The notes: generated by a model not told the origin, from the letters alone. Numbered from the stretch's first letter, positions 31,228 through 40,901 are shown. The stretch: 49,412 nucleotides of DNA from CAZWSE01 sp964636575 (GCA_964636575.1 CAZWSE010000008.1:1-49412); one strand, 5' to 3'. Translations and numbers: made by a program.

Positions 31228-33131
31228 GGACGCGCCTCATCCGAAAAATAGAATTCATCCACACGGTGCACCCCGAAATGCGCGCCCGGGTCCCAGGCCC
31301 ATTTCGCGCCTTCGGGCACGTTGCGCAGCCGTTTTGACACGACAATGGGTTGCGGGGCTTCGGTCACAATCCCGATCCCATACTGCTGATCCGCATGGAT
31401 CGCCAACATATCAAGCCATATCGCGCGGCGCTCCGCATCGGACCGCGCGTTTTCCCAATAGCGTGATAGCTCCAACAACCGGACCGGGCCGGGCATGTCC
31501 GGTTCCTCTCCCGCATTGCCAGCGGTTTCAAAATACTGCCCCCACTTAGGCCATGCGAAAAAGCCTTGCGATCTGGGCGCCAGATAGTTGGGCGGAGTCG
31601 TAGGCGTCGGCAGGCCATTGTCCCACCCGTACCAGACCGCCGCCATCGCAGATCCGGAATTCACTCGATTGCGCAGAATGTCACGATCTGTGGTGCGTAT
31701 CACCAGATTGATCCCGATGTCGCGCCACGTGTCGTCAATGATTTGTAAGGCGTTCTCAACCTCTTGCGCCTCGCCTGCAGTTTCAACGACAAAGTTCATG
31801 GGGCGCCCGTCTGGCAGCAACCTAGTGCCATTGGGCGCGCGGGCCTCTAGCCCCATCTCATCAAGCAGTTGGTTGGCCCGTTCCAGATCATAGATTGACC
31901 ACGCTGTCAGGTTCGCCACCTGAAACAGTGGACTTTTAGATAGGGCAGTCATCCCGCCCTCAGTCCCTAGCCCGAAGTAAAGCACGCGATTAATCATCCG
32001 TCGGTCAATCCCAATCGACAACGCGCGTCTGAAGCGAACGTCACGGATCACGTCCCGCCACACCGGATCGGCGAAGTTGAGATTGGGATAAATCGCAATT
32101 TGGGACGCAACGCCGCTCGCCCAGAGGTAGGTGTCATAGTTGCCGCCGTCCGCTTCGCCCTTCTTCAGGATCGAAATATCGCGAAAGCTCAGCCCGCGCC
32201 CTTGCAAATCCACTTCGCCGGCATTGGCTTTGGCAGCGACCAACCCGCTTGCAACGATGAACATTTCGACCTGATCGATATAGGGCAACTGTTGGCCGGT
32301 CGCGTCGATGCGGTGGTAAAACGGGTTGCGCACGTAAACCCTGCGGCTGCCCATCTGATCGCCTGCGGACCTCCAAGGTTGTAACGTCGGCAGGTCCGGA
32401 TTGTCGAACTTGTACATGTTGTCCAAGCTGTTGTGCAACGCCGCCCAGCTTTTGACCCGCCCGGCTTTCACCGCCGCAATCAGCGCATCGGGGTCAGCGA
32501 AATCGTAGTGAAACTGTTTCAGATAATGCGCTGGCCGATAGATAAACGCAGGCGAGGCGGCCGCCAGCCTTTGCACAAAATAGGGATTTGGGTCGTCCCA
32601 TTCATAGACCACTGTCAAAGGATCAGGGAAGCTGACCCGCGGCAGTTTGTCGTTTATGCGCAAGAAATCAGGCGGCCCGTTCGGGCTGACCTCAGGGTGG
32701 TTGGCAACCTTCGTCCACCAGTATTCAAAATCAGCCGAGGTGAAAGGTTGTCCATCCGACCACTTGTGTCCCTCGCGCAATCGCATCACGAACCGGCGGT
32801 CGCGATCAATCTCGATACCTGCCAGCAAGTCCGGTTTTAGCGCATAGGTTTCGTCGTACCCAACCAGCCGCGCGTAGCCATAAACCACCATCTGCCGCAC
32901 GTCTTTTGACCGCGATACCATCGTCCGCAAAGACCCACCTTGCACGCCCGTATCGCGGCCTTTCTTTTCCAGATCAACGATCAAAGGCTCCTCTGGCAAA
33001 CGCTCGGCAATGGGCGGCAATGATCCGTCTTCCACTGCATCGGCCAGCACGGGCGTTTCGACCAATGTGTCTTTCCATGGGCCCATCCCCATCAAAGCAA
33101 GCGACAGCAGCAAAAGGCAAATCTTACGCAT
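31224..33131 (-). CDS. ABC transporter substrate-binding protein, family 5
   Basis: A 635-residue periplasmic solute-binding protein. The signal peptide is MRKICLLLLSLALMG (1-20). The family 5 signature lies around VMRLREGHKWSDGQPFTSAD, followed by a long two-lobed domain. The length, well above the 500-540 of dipeptide binders, recalls YejA and AgpA-like proteins for longer peptides or oligosaccharides. The ATG at 33129-33131 is chosen because it begins the signal peptide and has AAGG upstream. This start lies eight bases inside the end of the ATPase gene. Its stop overlaps the first permease gene by ATGA. Confidence 0.9.
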   Translation of the reverse strand: MRKICLLLLSLALMGMGPWKDTLVETPVLADAVEDGSLPPIAERLPEEPLIVDLEKKGRDTGVQGGSLRTMVSRSKDVRQMVVYGYARLVGYDETYALKPDLLAGIEIDRDRRFVMRLREGHKWSDGQPFTSADFEYWWTKVANHPEVSPNGPPDFLRINDKLPRVSFPDPLTVVYEWDDPNPYFVQRLAAASPAFIYRPAHYLKQFHYDFADPDALIAAVKAGRVKSWAALHNSLDNMYKFDNPDLPTLQPWRSAGDQMGSRRVYVRNPFYHRIDATGQQLPYIDQVEMFIVASGLVAAKANAGEVDLQGRGLSFRDISILKKGEADGGNYDTYLWASGVASQIAIYPNLNFADPVWRDVIRDVRFRRALSIGIDRRMINRVLYFGLGTEGGMTALSKSPLFQVANLTAWSIYDLERANQLLDEMGLEARAPNGTRLLPDGRPMNFVVETAGEAQEVENALQIIDDTWRDIGINLVIRTTDRDILRNRVNSGSAMAAVWYGWDNGLPTPTTPPNYLAPRSQGFFAWPKWGQYFETAGNAGEEPDMPGPVRLLELSRYWENARSDAERRAIWLDMLAIHADQQYGIGIVTEAPQPIVVSKRLRNVPEGAKWAWDPGAHFGVHRVDEFYFSDEARP

Positions 33132-34896
33132 GACACCGCACCTTATGGCCATCGCCCACATCGCGCAGGGCGGGTGTGTCTGACGGCGTGATCCGAAACG
33201 CGTCCGGCCAACTGTCCGGGCTGCCCGACCCTTGGCTGACCAGTTTCAGGTCAATCGGTCGGTTCAAATCAGGTTCGGGCTGAGCCGCGATCAGGGCCTT
33301 CGTGTAGGGATGCATCGGATTTTGAAACAAGGTGCAGGGCGGGGCTTGTTCAACAATAATGCCTTGACGCATAACAGCCACATCATCCGCAATCCGTGAC
33401 ACCACAGCAAGATCGTGACTGATGAACAGATAAGACAGGCCCATGCGGTCGCGAATGTCTTCAAGCAGGGTCAGGATCTGGTCCTGAACCGACACATCAA
33501 GGGCTGATGTCGGCTCGTCCAGCACCAGCATCACCGGATCAAGCGCCAAAGCCCGCGCAATCGAAAGCCGCTGCCGTTGCCCGCCCGAAAAGGCATGGGG
33601 GTAGCGCTTCATCATCTGTGATGTCAGGCCAACCTGTTCCAACAGCATAGCGGCTTTATCGCGGCGATCAGACTTGGTGCCAACTTTGTGTATGTCCAAA
33701 GGCTCACACAGCACGTCTTGCACCCGCATACGCGGACTTAATGATGAATAGGGGTCTTGGAACACCATTTGCACTTGCTGTTGAAACTGCAAACGGTCCT
33801 CAGGCGACAAACCCGTGATATCCAGATCAGGCCCGCCGGTTGCGGCGCGAAACTGGACTTCGCCACCCGCATCAGGAAGCTCTGCGCCAATGGCGATCCG
33901 CGCACAGGTCGATTTACCCGACCCGCTTTCACCCACTATGGCAAGCGTCTTGGCCCGCGCGACGGACAGATTGATCCCGCGACAGGCTTTGATGACCCGC
34001 GGTGCTGCACCCCACCCGTTCGAGCGCGCATGATAGGTCTTGTGCACATCGCGAAGCTGCAAAATGGGGTCACTAGTGTCCAAAGGCGGTGACGGGGCAG
34101 GGTCTTCGGGAATAACAGGCGCCGCTTTGAACAAAGCCTGCGTATAGGCGTGTGCAGGGTCACCCAACACCAGATCGGCCGGACCACGTTCCATAACTTC
34201 ACCCTTGCGCAAGACCACAACCTGATCGGCGCAATTGGCCACCACGCCCAAATCGTGGGTCACAAGAATAACGCCCATGCCAGTCTCGGCTTGCAGGTCT
34301 TTGATAAGACCCAGAACCTGCGCTTGGGTGGTCACATCAAGGGCAGTTGTCGGCTCGTCGGCGATCAAAAGGTCAGGCTTTGCAACCATAGCCATCGCGA
34401 TCATCGCGCGTTGACGCATCCCGCCCGACAGCTCAAAGGGATAGGCGCGGAAGGTGCGCTCTGGATCATTTAGGCCAACGCGATCAAACTTTCCAAGAAC
34501 CTGCGCCTTGGCCTCCGCTTTGCTCATACCGCGATGCAAGGTCAAAACCTCGGACACCTGATCGCCGATCCGGTGCAATGGCGACAGGGCCCGCATTGGC
34601 TCTTGGAAGATCATTGAAATCCGGTCGCCGCGCAGATCGCGCATCTTTGGCTCGGCCAGATGCACCAGATCGACGTCCGCGCTTTGCTGATGCCAAACGA
34701 TCTTGCCAGATCTGATCTGAGCCGCCTTGGGCAAAATCCGCAGCACAGCCCGACAACTTAGCGTTTTGCCAGACCCGGATTCCCCGACCAACGCCAAAGT
34801 CTCGCCCGCATTCATCGCGAACGAAACACCCCGGACCACATCAGGGCCAGTGCCGAACCCGATGCTCAGGTCTTCAACGGTAAGCAGTTTGGTCAT
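33124..34896 (-). CDS. ABC transporter ATP-binding protein, fused dual ATPase (YejF/DppDF-like)
   Basis: A 590-residue protein with two complete ATPase domains in one chain, as in YejF. The first has Walker A GESGSGKT, signature LSGGMRQRA and Walker B LLIADEPTTALD. The second has GESGSGKST, FSGGQRQRLS and LVLDEPTSALD. Each ends with an oligopeptide-type C-terminal segment. The start is the ATG at 34894-34896, with a weak ribosome binding site. The longer frame upstream overlaps the divergent promoter and is rejected. It is the first gene of the operon (ATPase, binding protein, two permeases), diverging from the second methyltransferase. Confidence 0.93.
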   Translation of the reverse strand: MTKLLTVEDLSIGFGTGPDVVRGVSFAMNAGETLALVGESGSGKTLSCRAVLRILPKAAQIRSGKIVWHQQSADVDLVHLAEPKMRDLRGDRISMIFQEPMRALSPLHRIGDQVSEVLTLHRGMSKAEAKAQVLGKFDRVGLNDPERTFRAYPFELSGGMRQRAMIAMAMVAKPDLLIADEPTTALDVTTQAQVLGLIKDLQAETGMGVILVTHDLGVVANCADQVVVLRKGEVMERGPADLVLGDPAHAYTQALFKAAPVIPEDPAPSPPLDTSDPILQLRDVHKTYHARSNGWGAAPRVIKACRGINLSVARAKTLAIVGESGSGKSTCARIAIGAELPDAGGEVQFRAATGGPDLDITGLSPEDRLQFQQQVQMVFQDPYSSLSPRMRVQDVLCEPLDIHKVGTKSDRRDKAAMLLEQVGLTSQMMKRYPHAFSGGQRQRLSIARALALDPVMLVLDEPTSALDVSVQDQILTLLEDIRDRMGLSYLFISHDLAVVSRIADDVAVMRQGIIVEQAPPCTLFQNPMHPYTKALIAAQPEPDLNRPIDLKLVSQGSGSPDSWPDAFRITPSDTPALRDVGDGHKVRCHA

Positions 34897-35030
34897 GTTC
34901 GCAGACTTGATCGTTATCCCGCATCCACCTTGGCGCGGACGGGCAGGAATAGTCAAATGACAAATGCCCTCTACACATTCGCACGCCCTTGGGTCACAAC
35001 CCATTGAACACTGCGCACAGGAGCCCCGAT

Positions 35031-35516
35031 ATGAGCCGACTGAACTTGTTTATCGACCGGATGGTGTCGCAACGCGCCTGTCTTGATCATGCGGCTCGGC
35101 TGATTGAAGGTCTCGACGGCCCTGTGTTTGAGCTTGGATTGGGCAACGGGCGCACCTTTGATCACTTGCGCCACATCTTGCCGCAGCGAGATATCTATGT
35201 GTTTGAACGCGCCGTTGCATCGCATCCCGATAGCACACCAGCGGATGATATGATTTTGCTGGGCGATGTCTTTGACACATTGCCCGCGGCATTGACGCGG
35301 TTCGGTCCAACCGCGGCGCTTGTTCACGCAGACCTTGGCGGACACAACCGCGAAAAGAACGATATCTTCGCGCGCAAGATTTCTCCGTTTGTTGAGCCCT
35401 TGCTGGCGAAAGGTGGTCTGATGGTCGCCAGTGACCGGATGTATTTTGAGGGTATGACCGAAATTGCTCTGCCCGAACATGCCGTGGAAGGGCGCTGTTT
35501 CATCTACCAACGCTAG
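35031..35516 (+). CDS. Small class I SAM-dependent methyltransferase (paralogue of 16937-17419)
   Basis: A 161-residue methyltransferase-fold protein. It has the same opening MSRL and the same SAM loop, ELGLGNGRT, at residues 34-42 as the protein ending the glycan operon, followed by FDHLR. ALVHADLGGHNREKND and LAKGGLMVASDR follow where the paralogue has AHYDFGGG and MAPGGLIVSG. The ATG has GGAG upstream at seven bases. The longer frame from 34989 is rejected. It diverges from the ABC importer operon and is followed by the IclR gene after 126 bases. Neither neighbour identifies a substrate. It may be a tandem specialisation acting on a different acceptor. Confidence 0.82.
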   Translation: MSRLNLFIDRMVSQRACLDHAARLIEGLDGPVFELGLGNGRTFDHLRHILPQRDIYVFERAVASHPDSTPADDMILLGDVFDTLPAALTRFGPTAALVHADLGGHNREKNDIFARKISPFVEPLLAKGGLMVASDRMYFEGMTEIALPEHAVEGRCFIYQR

Positions 35517-35589
35517 GCCAATTCCGAAATCCAATCGGCAAGAACAATTCGCTTGATTGCGGATGGGGCGTCGCCTAGCTTTGCTTTGC

Positions 35590-35620
35590 ATTTTGCGAAA
35601 TACAGTTTTGCATAGTGAAA
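35590..35620. promoter_or_regulatory. AT-rich repeated motifs upstream of the IclR gene, candidate operator
   Basis: ATTTTGCGAAAT (35590-35601) contains symmetric ATTT/AAAT half-sites around TGCG, and a related TTTTGCATAGTGAAA follows at 35606-35620. They lie 23-53 bases before the IclR ATG, where self-repressing IclR regulators commonly bind. Assignment is by position and symmetry. Confidence 0.35.
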
Positions 35621-35642
35621 TAACGGGAAGTCCGCGCCACTC

Positions 35643-36419
35643 ATGAACGACCAAACAACAGACCGAAAGTTCGCCAACACCCTCGCGCGTGGTCTGAGCG
35701 TGTTGCGGGTGTTTCGTGTCAGTGACGATGGGTTAACGCATTCCGTGATCGCCGAACGCACTGGCCTGCCCAAACCAACGGTTTCGCGTTTGACCTACAC
35801 ATTGGTTGAGCTTGGTTATCTTAGTCACGGGGGCAAGAACGACCGCTTTCGGCTGGGCCCATCCGCCATTGCAATGGGGTCTGTCGCCTCGGCGGCCGTC
35901 ACCTTTATTGATCTGGTGTCCGACCAAATGCAGGCCTTGGCCAATGAAACCGAAACGCTCGGGCTGATTGCAGTGCGCGACGGGGATAAGATGCTGCTCG
36001 TCAAAACATGGCGGCCTCAGTCGGCCGCGTCGATCTGGCTAGAACCATCGCACCGCATTCCGATCTATGGCTCGTCGTCGGGGCAGGCGGTCCTCGCTGC
36101 GCTCAGCTCGGACAAGTTCGACGCCTTAGCGCCGGACGAAAACCTGCGCGCCTATAGGCAAGACGGATACGCCCAACTGCTGGCCAACGGCTTCACAATC
36201 GCACGCGCCGACACCCGCTACGCAGACACAGTCAACGCAGTCAGCGTCCCTTACGCTGCGTCAGAATTTGGAGAACCCGTTGCATTCAGCTGCGGAGCCT
36301 TGCCAGCTAACCTTGACGATACACGCATGCAAACAACCGTCGGACCCGCGCTGCGCGACACAGTGCGCGCGTTGGAACAAAAGACAGGTGCCCCACGCGC
36401 GCTGGTGCGGCGCGGATAA
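35643..36419 (+). CDS. IclR-family transcriptional regulator
   Basis: A 258-residue regulator. The N-terminal winged helix (about residues 10-75) includes the HSVIAERTGLPKPTVSRLTYTL recognition region. The C-terminal effector domain (about 85-250) has the GSSSGQAVLAAL and SVPY motifs that form the ligand pocket of IclR proteins. It precedes six catabolic genes on the same strand, 30 bases before the first, so it probably controls them in response to a pathway intermediate. It also has candidate operators just upstream. IclR-type control is common for aromatic and dicarboxylic acid degradation operons. Confidence 0.93.
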   Translation: MNDQTTDRKFANTLARGLSVLRVFRVSDDGLTHSVIAERTGLPKPTVSRLTYTLVELGYLSHGGKNDRFRLGPSAIAMGSVASAAVTFIDLVSDQMQALANETETLGLIAVRDGDKMLLVKTWRPQSAASIWLEPSHRIPIYGSSSGQAVLAALSSDKFDALAPDENLRAYRQDGYAQLLANGFTIARADTRYADTVNAVSVPYAASEFGEPVAFSCGALPANLDDTRMQTTVGPALRDTVRALEQKTGAPRALVRRG

Positions 36420-36449
36420 GGCACAGGAAAAGGAAGAAGGACCCACAGG

Positions 36450-38531
36450 ATGACACAGGCCGTCAGCTACGAATTGATCGGGGATATCGCCGTTTTGCGC
36501 GCGATGAACCCGCCGGTGAACGCGCTCTCACATGCGGTGCGCCAAGGCTTGGCCGATGGCATGACCCGCGCCGAAACAGAGGCCAAAGCCGTGCTGATCG
36601 TGGGCGACGGACGCACTTACTTTGCAGGTGCTGACATTTCCGAATTTGGCAAACCGCCACAAGAGCCTTGGCTACCAAACCTGTGCAACCGGATCGAAGC
36701 CTCGCCGCTTTTGGTCGTCTCTGCGATCCACGGCACAGCCCTTGGTGGCGGGTTAGAGGTCGCCCTTTCGACCCACTATCGCATCGCCGTACCCAGCGCA
36801 AAGGTCGGCCTGCCCGAAGTGCACCTCGGCCTTATTCCGGGTGCGGGCGGCACACAACGCTTGCCCCGTGTGGCGGGCACAAAAGCAGCGCTAGAGATGA
36901 TCACAACCGGCCGCCCCGTCGGCGCAGCAGAGGCTTTGGACAAAGGCATCATCGACAAAATCGAAGACGGTGACCCGCAAACTATAGGGCTGGCCTATAC
37001 GCAATCGCTGCTGTCTGAAAACGCACCGCGCCGCCCTGTTGGGGAAATGCCCATGGCCGATGCGGTCGATTTCGATGCTGTCTATGCCGAGGTTTTGAAA
37101 AAAGGGCGCGGTCAACTTTCCCCCGCAACCGCCGTACGGGCCGTCCAAGCCGCAAGTGAATTGCCCTTTGAGGACGGGCTGAAACGCGAACGAGACTTGT
37201 TCATGGAACTGATGGCCAGCGATCAAAGCAAAGGCCTGATCCACGCCTTCTTCTCGGAACGCGCAGTCAGCAAACTGCCCGAACTCAAAGGGATCGACCC
37301 ACGCCCCGTCGCGCAAATAGGCGTCATCGGCGGGGGTACAATGGGGGCAGGCATTGCCACATCGGCGCTGTTGTCGGGTCTGTCGGTAACACTGCTTGAA
37401 ATGACGGACGACGCTGCCAAAGCTGCGCGCGGACGGGTCGAAGGGAACCTGACAGGCGCATTGAAACGCGGCAAACTTACTCAAGACCAATACGATGCCC
37501 TCACGACCAAGGCGCTCAATGTCACCACAAGCTACGATGATCTGGGCCAAGCCGATCTGGTGATCGAAGCCGTGTTTGAAGAAATGGACGTCAAAAAACA
37601 GGTCTTCACCAAGCTCGATCAAGTGTGCAAAGCGGGGGCCGTACTGGCCACAAACACAAGCTATCTAGACGTGAACGAAATCGCTGCGGTCACCAGCCGC
37701 CCTGCGGATGTCATCGGGCTGCACTTCTTCTCGCCCGCCCATGTGATGAAACTGCTCGAAGTGGTGGTGGCCGACAAAACCGCGCCCGATGTGGTGGCAA
37801 CGGGCTTCGCGCTTGGTAAGGCGATGCGCAAAATCGCGGTGCGGGCAGGGGTCTGCGACGGGTTCATCGGCAACCGAATCCTGTCGACCTACCGGACCGC
37901 CGCTGACCATATGATCCTCGACGGGGCCAGCCCCTTCCAGATCGACAAAGCGCTGACGGATTTCGGGTTCGCAATGGGGCCTTATGCGGTCGCTGATCTT
38001 GCGGGGCTTGATATCGGCTGGGCGATGCGCAAACGGCTCGCCCCCACACGTGATCCGCGCGAACGGATCGGGGCCTATCCAGACAAGCTGTGCGAAGACG
38101 GACACTTCGGTCAGAAAACCGGCAAGGGCTTCTACGTCTATGAGGCCGGAAAACGCGGCGGCATACCCAACCCCGATGTAATGCCCTTGATCGAGGCCGA
38201 GCGGTCCGAGAAAGGGATCACCCCCCGCGACTTTTCCGATGCCGAAATCCTGCGCCGCTACATGGCTGCGATGGCCAATGAGGCCGCCAAGGTCGTCGGT
38301 GAAGGCATCGCGCGGCGGCCCCTAGACGTCGATATGACGCTGCTCTTTGGCTATGGTTTCCCGCGCTACTGGGGCGGACCTATGAAATGGGCGGACCTTG
38401 TGGGCCTGCCCGATCTGCTGGCAGATATTGAAAGTTACGCCAAGGAAGACCCCTACTTCTGGCAAGCCGCACCGCTTTTGAAAACACTCGTGGCCGAAGG
38501 CCGCACATTTGATGATCTAAACGCAGGCTAG
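36450..38531 (+). CDS. Bifunctional enoyl-CoA hydratase / 3-hydroxyacyl-CoA dehydrogenase (FadJ/PimF-like)
   Basis: A 693-residue multifunctional beta-oxidation enzyme. The N-terminal crotonase domain (1-190) has GTALGGGLEVAL, and both catalytic glutamates appear to be kept at Glu123 (LPEVHLGLIPGAGG) and Glu149. The 3-hydroxyacyl-CoA dehydrogenase part starts at about residue 290 with GVIGGGTMGAGIA and continues with two C-terminal domains (FIGNRILSTYR, GFPRYWGGP). It hydrates the trans-2-enoyl-CoA and oxidises the hydroxyacyl-CoA. Gene order with paired acyl-CoA dehydrogenases resembles pimFABCDE of Rhodopseudomonas. There is no thiolase domain. Confidence 0.93.
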   Translation: MTQAVSYELIGDIAVLRAMNPPVNALSHAVRQGLADGMTRAETEAKAVLIVGDGRTYFAGADISEFGKPPQEPWLPNLCNRIEASPLLVVSAIHGTALGGGLEVALSTHYRIAVPSAKVGLPEVHLGLIPGAGGTQRLPRVAGTKAALEMITTGRPVGAAEALDKGIIDKIEDGDPQTIGLAYTQSLLSENAPRRPVGEMPMADAVDFDAVYAEVLKKGRGQLSPATAVRAVQAASELPFEDGLKRERDLFMELMASDQSKGLIHAFFSERAVSKLPELKGIDPRPVAQIGVIGGGTMGAGIATSALLSGLSVTLLEMTDDAAKAARGRVEGNLTGALKRGKLTQDQYDALTTKALNVTTSYDDLGQADLVIEAVFEEMDVKKQVFTKLDQVCKAGAVLATNTSYLDVNEIAAVTSRPADVIGLHFFSPAHVMKLLEVVVADKTAPDVVATGFALGKAMRKIAVRAGVCDGFIGNRILSTYRTAADHMILDGASPFQIDKALTDFGFAMGPYAVADLAGLDIGWAMRKRLAPTRDPRERIGAYPDKLCEDGHFGQKTGKGFYVYEAGKRGGIPNPDVMPLIEAERSEKGITPRDFSDAEILRRYMAAMANEAAKVVGEGIARRPLDVDMTLLFGYGFPRYWGGPMKWADLVGLPDLLADIESYAKEDPYFWQAAPLLKTLVAEGRTFDDLNAG

Positions 38532-38576
38532 GCCGCTAAACACCGCCCCCCCTGCACTCAATAACGGAGACGTAAA

Positions 38577-39767
38577 ATGGACCTAAGTTACTCCCCCGAA
38601 GAAACCGCCTTCCGCGATGAAGTCCGCGCGTTTCTGTCCGAAAAACTGCCCGCCGAGATGTCGGACAAAGTTCGCGCCGGAAAAGAGCTTGGCAAAGAAG
38701 GCCACGACAAATGGCACTCCATCCTGAACGAACAGGGTTGGCTCGCCCCGAACTGGCCGCGTGAATACGGCGGCGCGGAATGGAACGCCGTGCAGCGGCA
38801 TATCTTTGAAGAAGAATGCGCGCTTGCCAGTGCCCCGCGGATTGTGCCGTTTGGGCTTTCGATGTTGGCGCCTGTATTGCAGAAGTTCGGATCGAAAGAA
38901 CAAAACGACTATTGGCTACCGCGCATCCTGTCTGGCGAAGATTGGTGGTGCCAAGGCTACTCTGAGCCAGGGGCAGGATCCGATCTCGCGTCGCTTAAAA
39001 CCAAGGCCGTGCGCGACGGCGACCACTACATCGTCAACGGTCAGAAAACATGGACCACGCTGGGCCAATACGCCAACATGATCTTCTGTCTCGTGCGTAC
39101 CGATCCCGACGCCAAGCAACAAGAAGGCATTTCGTTCTTGCTGATCGATATGAACACCCCCGGCATCGAAGTCCGCCCGATCATCTTGCTCGACGGCACA
39201 GCCGAGGTAAATGAAGTCTGGTTCACAGACGTCAAAGTGCCGATTGAAAACTTGGTGGGCGAAGAAAACAAAGGTTGGACCTACGCCAAATACCTGCTCA
39301 CCCACGAACGCACAAATATCGCGGGCACAGGCTTTTCGACCGCCAGCCTCGCGCGGCTCAAGCGGATCGCAAAGTCTGAAATGGCAGGGGGCAAACCGCT
39401 GATCGAAAACCCCCACTTCGCCGCACGGATTGCAAGGGTTGAAATTGACCTGATGGCCATGGGGACCACAAACTTGCGCATGATCTCAAAGGCTGCGGCC
39501 GGACAAGCCCCGGGGATTGAATCCTCGATGCTGAAAGTCAAAGGCACGATCATCCGGCAAGAACTGAACGATCTCACACGCCGCGCAGTCGGGCCATATG
39601 CAATGCCCTTCGCATCAGAGGCCGTTGAAGGCGACAATGCCCCCATCGGTCCAGACTACGCAGGCCCCGTCGCCGCGCAGTATTTCAACAACCGCAAACT
39701 GTCGATCTTCGGCGGATCAAACGAGATCCAGCGCCAGATCATCGCCAAAACGATGCTGGGGGGATAA
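38577..39767 (+). CDS. Acyl-CoA dehydrogenase, large subunit type (PimC-like)
   Basis: A 396-residue FAD enzyme introducing the alpha-beta double bond. It has the full acyl-CoA dehydrogenase fold: N-terminal helical domain (MDLSYSPEETAFRDEVRAFL), the flavin-binding CQGYSEPGAGSDLASLKT, and the C-terminal helical domain. At the place where medium-chain enzymes have IYEGT, it reads IFGGSNEIQRQI, so the classical catalytic Glu is Gly. This is usual in paired enzymes where catalytic residues lie elsewhere or in the partner. The paired small subunit follows five bases later, suggesting a heteromeric enzyme as in PimC/PimD. Substrate is inferred as a pimeloyl-like or cyclic acyl-CoA. Confidence 0.92.
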   Translation: MDLSYSPEETAFRDEVRAFLSEKLPAEMSDKVRAGKELGKEGHDKWHSILNEQGWLAPNWPREYGGAEWNAVQRHIFEEECALASAPRIVPFGLSMLAPVLQKFGSKEQNDYWLPRILSGEDWWCQGYSEPGAGSDLASLKTKAVRDGDHYIVNGQKTWTTLGQYANMIFCLVRTDPDAKQQEGISFLLIDMNTPGIEVRPIILLDGTAEVNEVWFTDVKVPIENLVGEENKGWTYAKYLLTHERTNIAGTGFSTASLARLKRIAKSEMAGGKPLIENPHFAARIARVEIDLMAMGTTNLRMISKAAAGQAPGIESSMLKVKGTIIRQELNDLTRRAVGPYAMPFASEAVEGDNAPIGPDYAGPVAAQYFNNRKLSIFGGSNEIQRQIIAKTMLGG

Positions 39768-39772
39768 GGCAC

Positions 39773-40897
39773 ATGGATTTCAATCTGACCGAAGAACGGC
39801 AAATGCTACAAGACAGCCTGCGCCGCTATCTGACCGACCGCTATGACACCAAAACCCGCAACGAAATCATCGACAGCGATGAAGGACTATCGCCCAAAAT
39901 CTGGGGCGAACTGGCCGAACTTGGCGTCGTCGGGGCGCTGTTTTCAGAAGACGATGGCGGCTTTGGCGGGGCAGGGTTTGATCTGACCACAGTCTTCGAA
40001 GAACTGGGCCGCGCCGGTGTTGTTGAACCTTATCTCGACACCGCTGTGCTGGCAGGCGGGCTGATCGCAGCGCTTGGATCCGACGATCAAAAGCAACTGC
40101 TCGAAGACGTCATCGGCGGCGAAACCCATCTGGCCTTTGCACATGGTGAACCTCAGTCCCGCTACGATTTGAACCGCGTCTCAACCACAGCAACCGGCAA
40201 GGACGGCTCGGCTGTTCTCAACGGGCGCAAATCAGTCGTGCTGAACGCAGAAGCCGCAGATCACATCGTCGTTTCAGCCCGTGACAGCGGAGCGGTAGAC
40301 GACGAGGCCGGCATTTCATTGTTCCTCGTCCCCGCTGGCGCGAAGGGTTTGACCCTTCAAGGCACAGGATTGCTTTCAGGCGGACGGGCCGCCGAAGTAA
40401 CGCTAGATGACGTCGAAGCCACGCGGCTCGGCGCCGAAGGCCAAGCCTATCCAGCCATCGAAGCCGCTGTGGCACGTGCCAACGTCGCACTTTGTGCCGA
40501 AGCCCTTGGCGCGATGGAGGCCGCGACGCTTTTGACCCGCGAATACCTCGCCACTCGCAAACAGTTCGGGCGACCCTTGGCGACGTTCCAAGCGCTCGCG
40601 CACCGGATGGCGGATCTGCTGATCGAACTAGAACAAGTCCGCTCGGCCGTCATTCTGGCCGCCGGACATCTGGACGATCCACGCGACAGCCGCGAACGGC
40701 ACGTGTCAGCGGCGAAACACCTGATCGGGCGGGTCGGGCGTTTGGTGGCAGAAGAGAGCATCCAAATGCACGGCGGCATCGCCATGACCCAAGAATACGA
40801 GCTGGCCCATATCGCCAAACGGATCATCATGATCGATCACCGCTTGGGCGACACAGACCACCATTTGGAGCGGTTCATTGACCTCAGCGCCGCCTGA
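39773..40897 (+). CDS. Acyl-CoA dehydrogenase, small subunit type (PimD-like)
   Basis: A 374-residue acyl-CoA dehydrogenase relative that starts MDFNLTEERQMLQDSLRRYL. It has a divergent middle domain and a C-terminal QMHGGIAMTQEYELAHIAKR motif. The usual IYEGT-type catalytic segment is absent, which fits a non-classical subunit of a heterodimer or heterotetramer with the preceding gene. TAAGG lies before the ATG, five bases after the large subunit stop. Co-expression is therefore near certain. It is followed by the thioesterase four bases later. Confidence 0.9.
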   Translation: MDFNLTEERQMLQDSLRRYLTDRYDTKTRNEIIDSDEGLSPKIWGELAELGVVGALFSEDDGGFGGAGFDLTTVFEELGRAGVVEPYLDTAVLAGGLIAALGSDDQKQLLEDVIGGETHLAFAHGEPQSRYDLNRVSTTATGKDGSAVLNGRKSVVLNAEAADHIVVSARDSGAVDDEAGISLFLVPAGAKGLTLQGTGLLSGGRAAEVTLDDVEATRLGAEGQAYPAIEAAVARANVALCAEALGAMEAATLLTREYLATRKQFGRPLATFQALAHRMADLLIELEQVRSAVILAAGHLDDPRDSRERHVSAAKHLIGRVGRLVAEESIQMHGGIAMTQEYELAHIAKRIIMIDHRLGDTDHHLERFIDLSAA

Positions 40898-40901
40898 AAA
40901 C

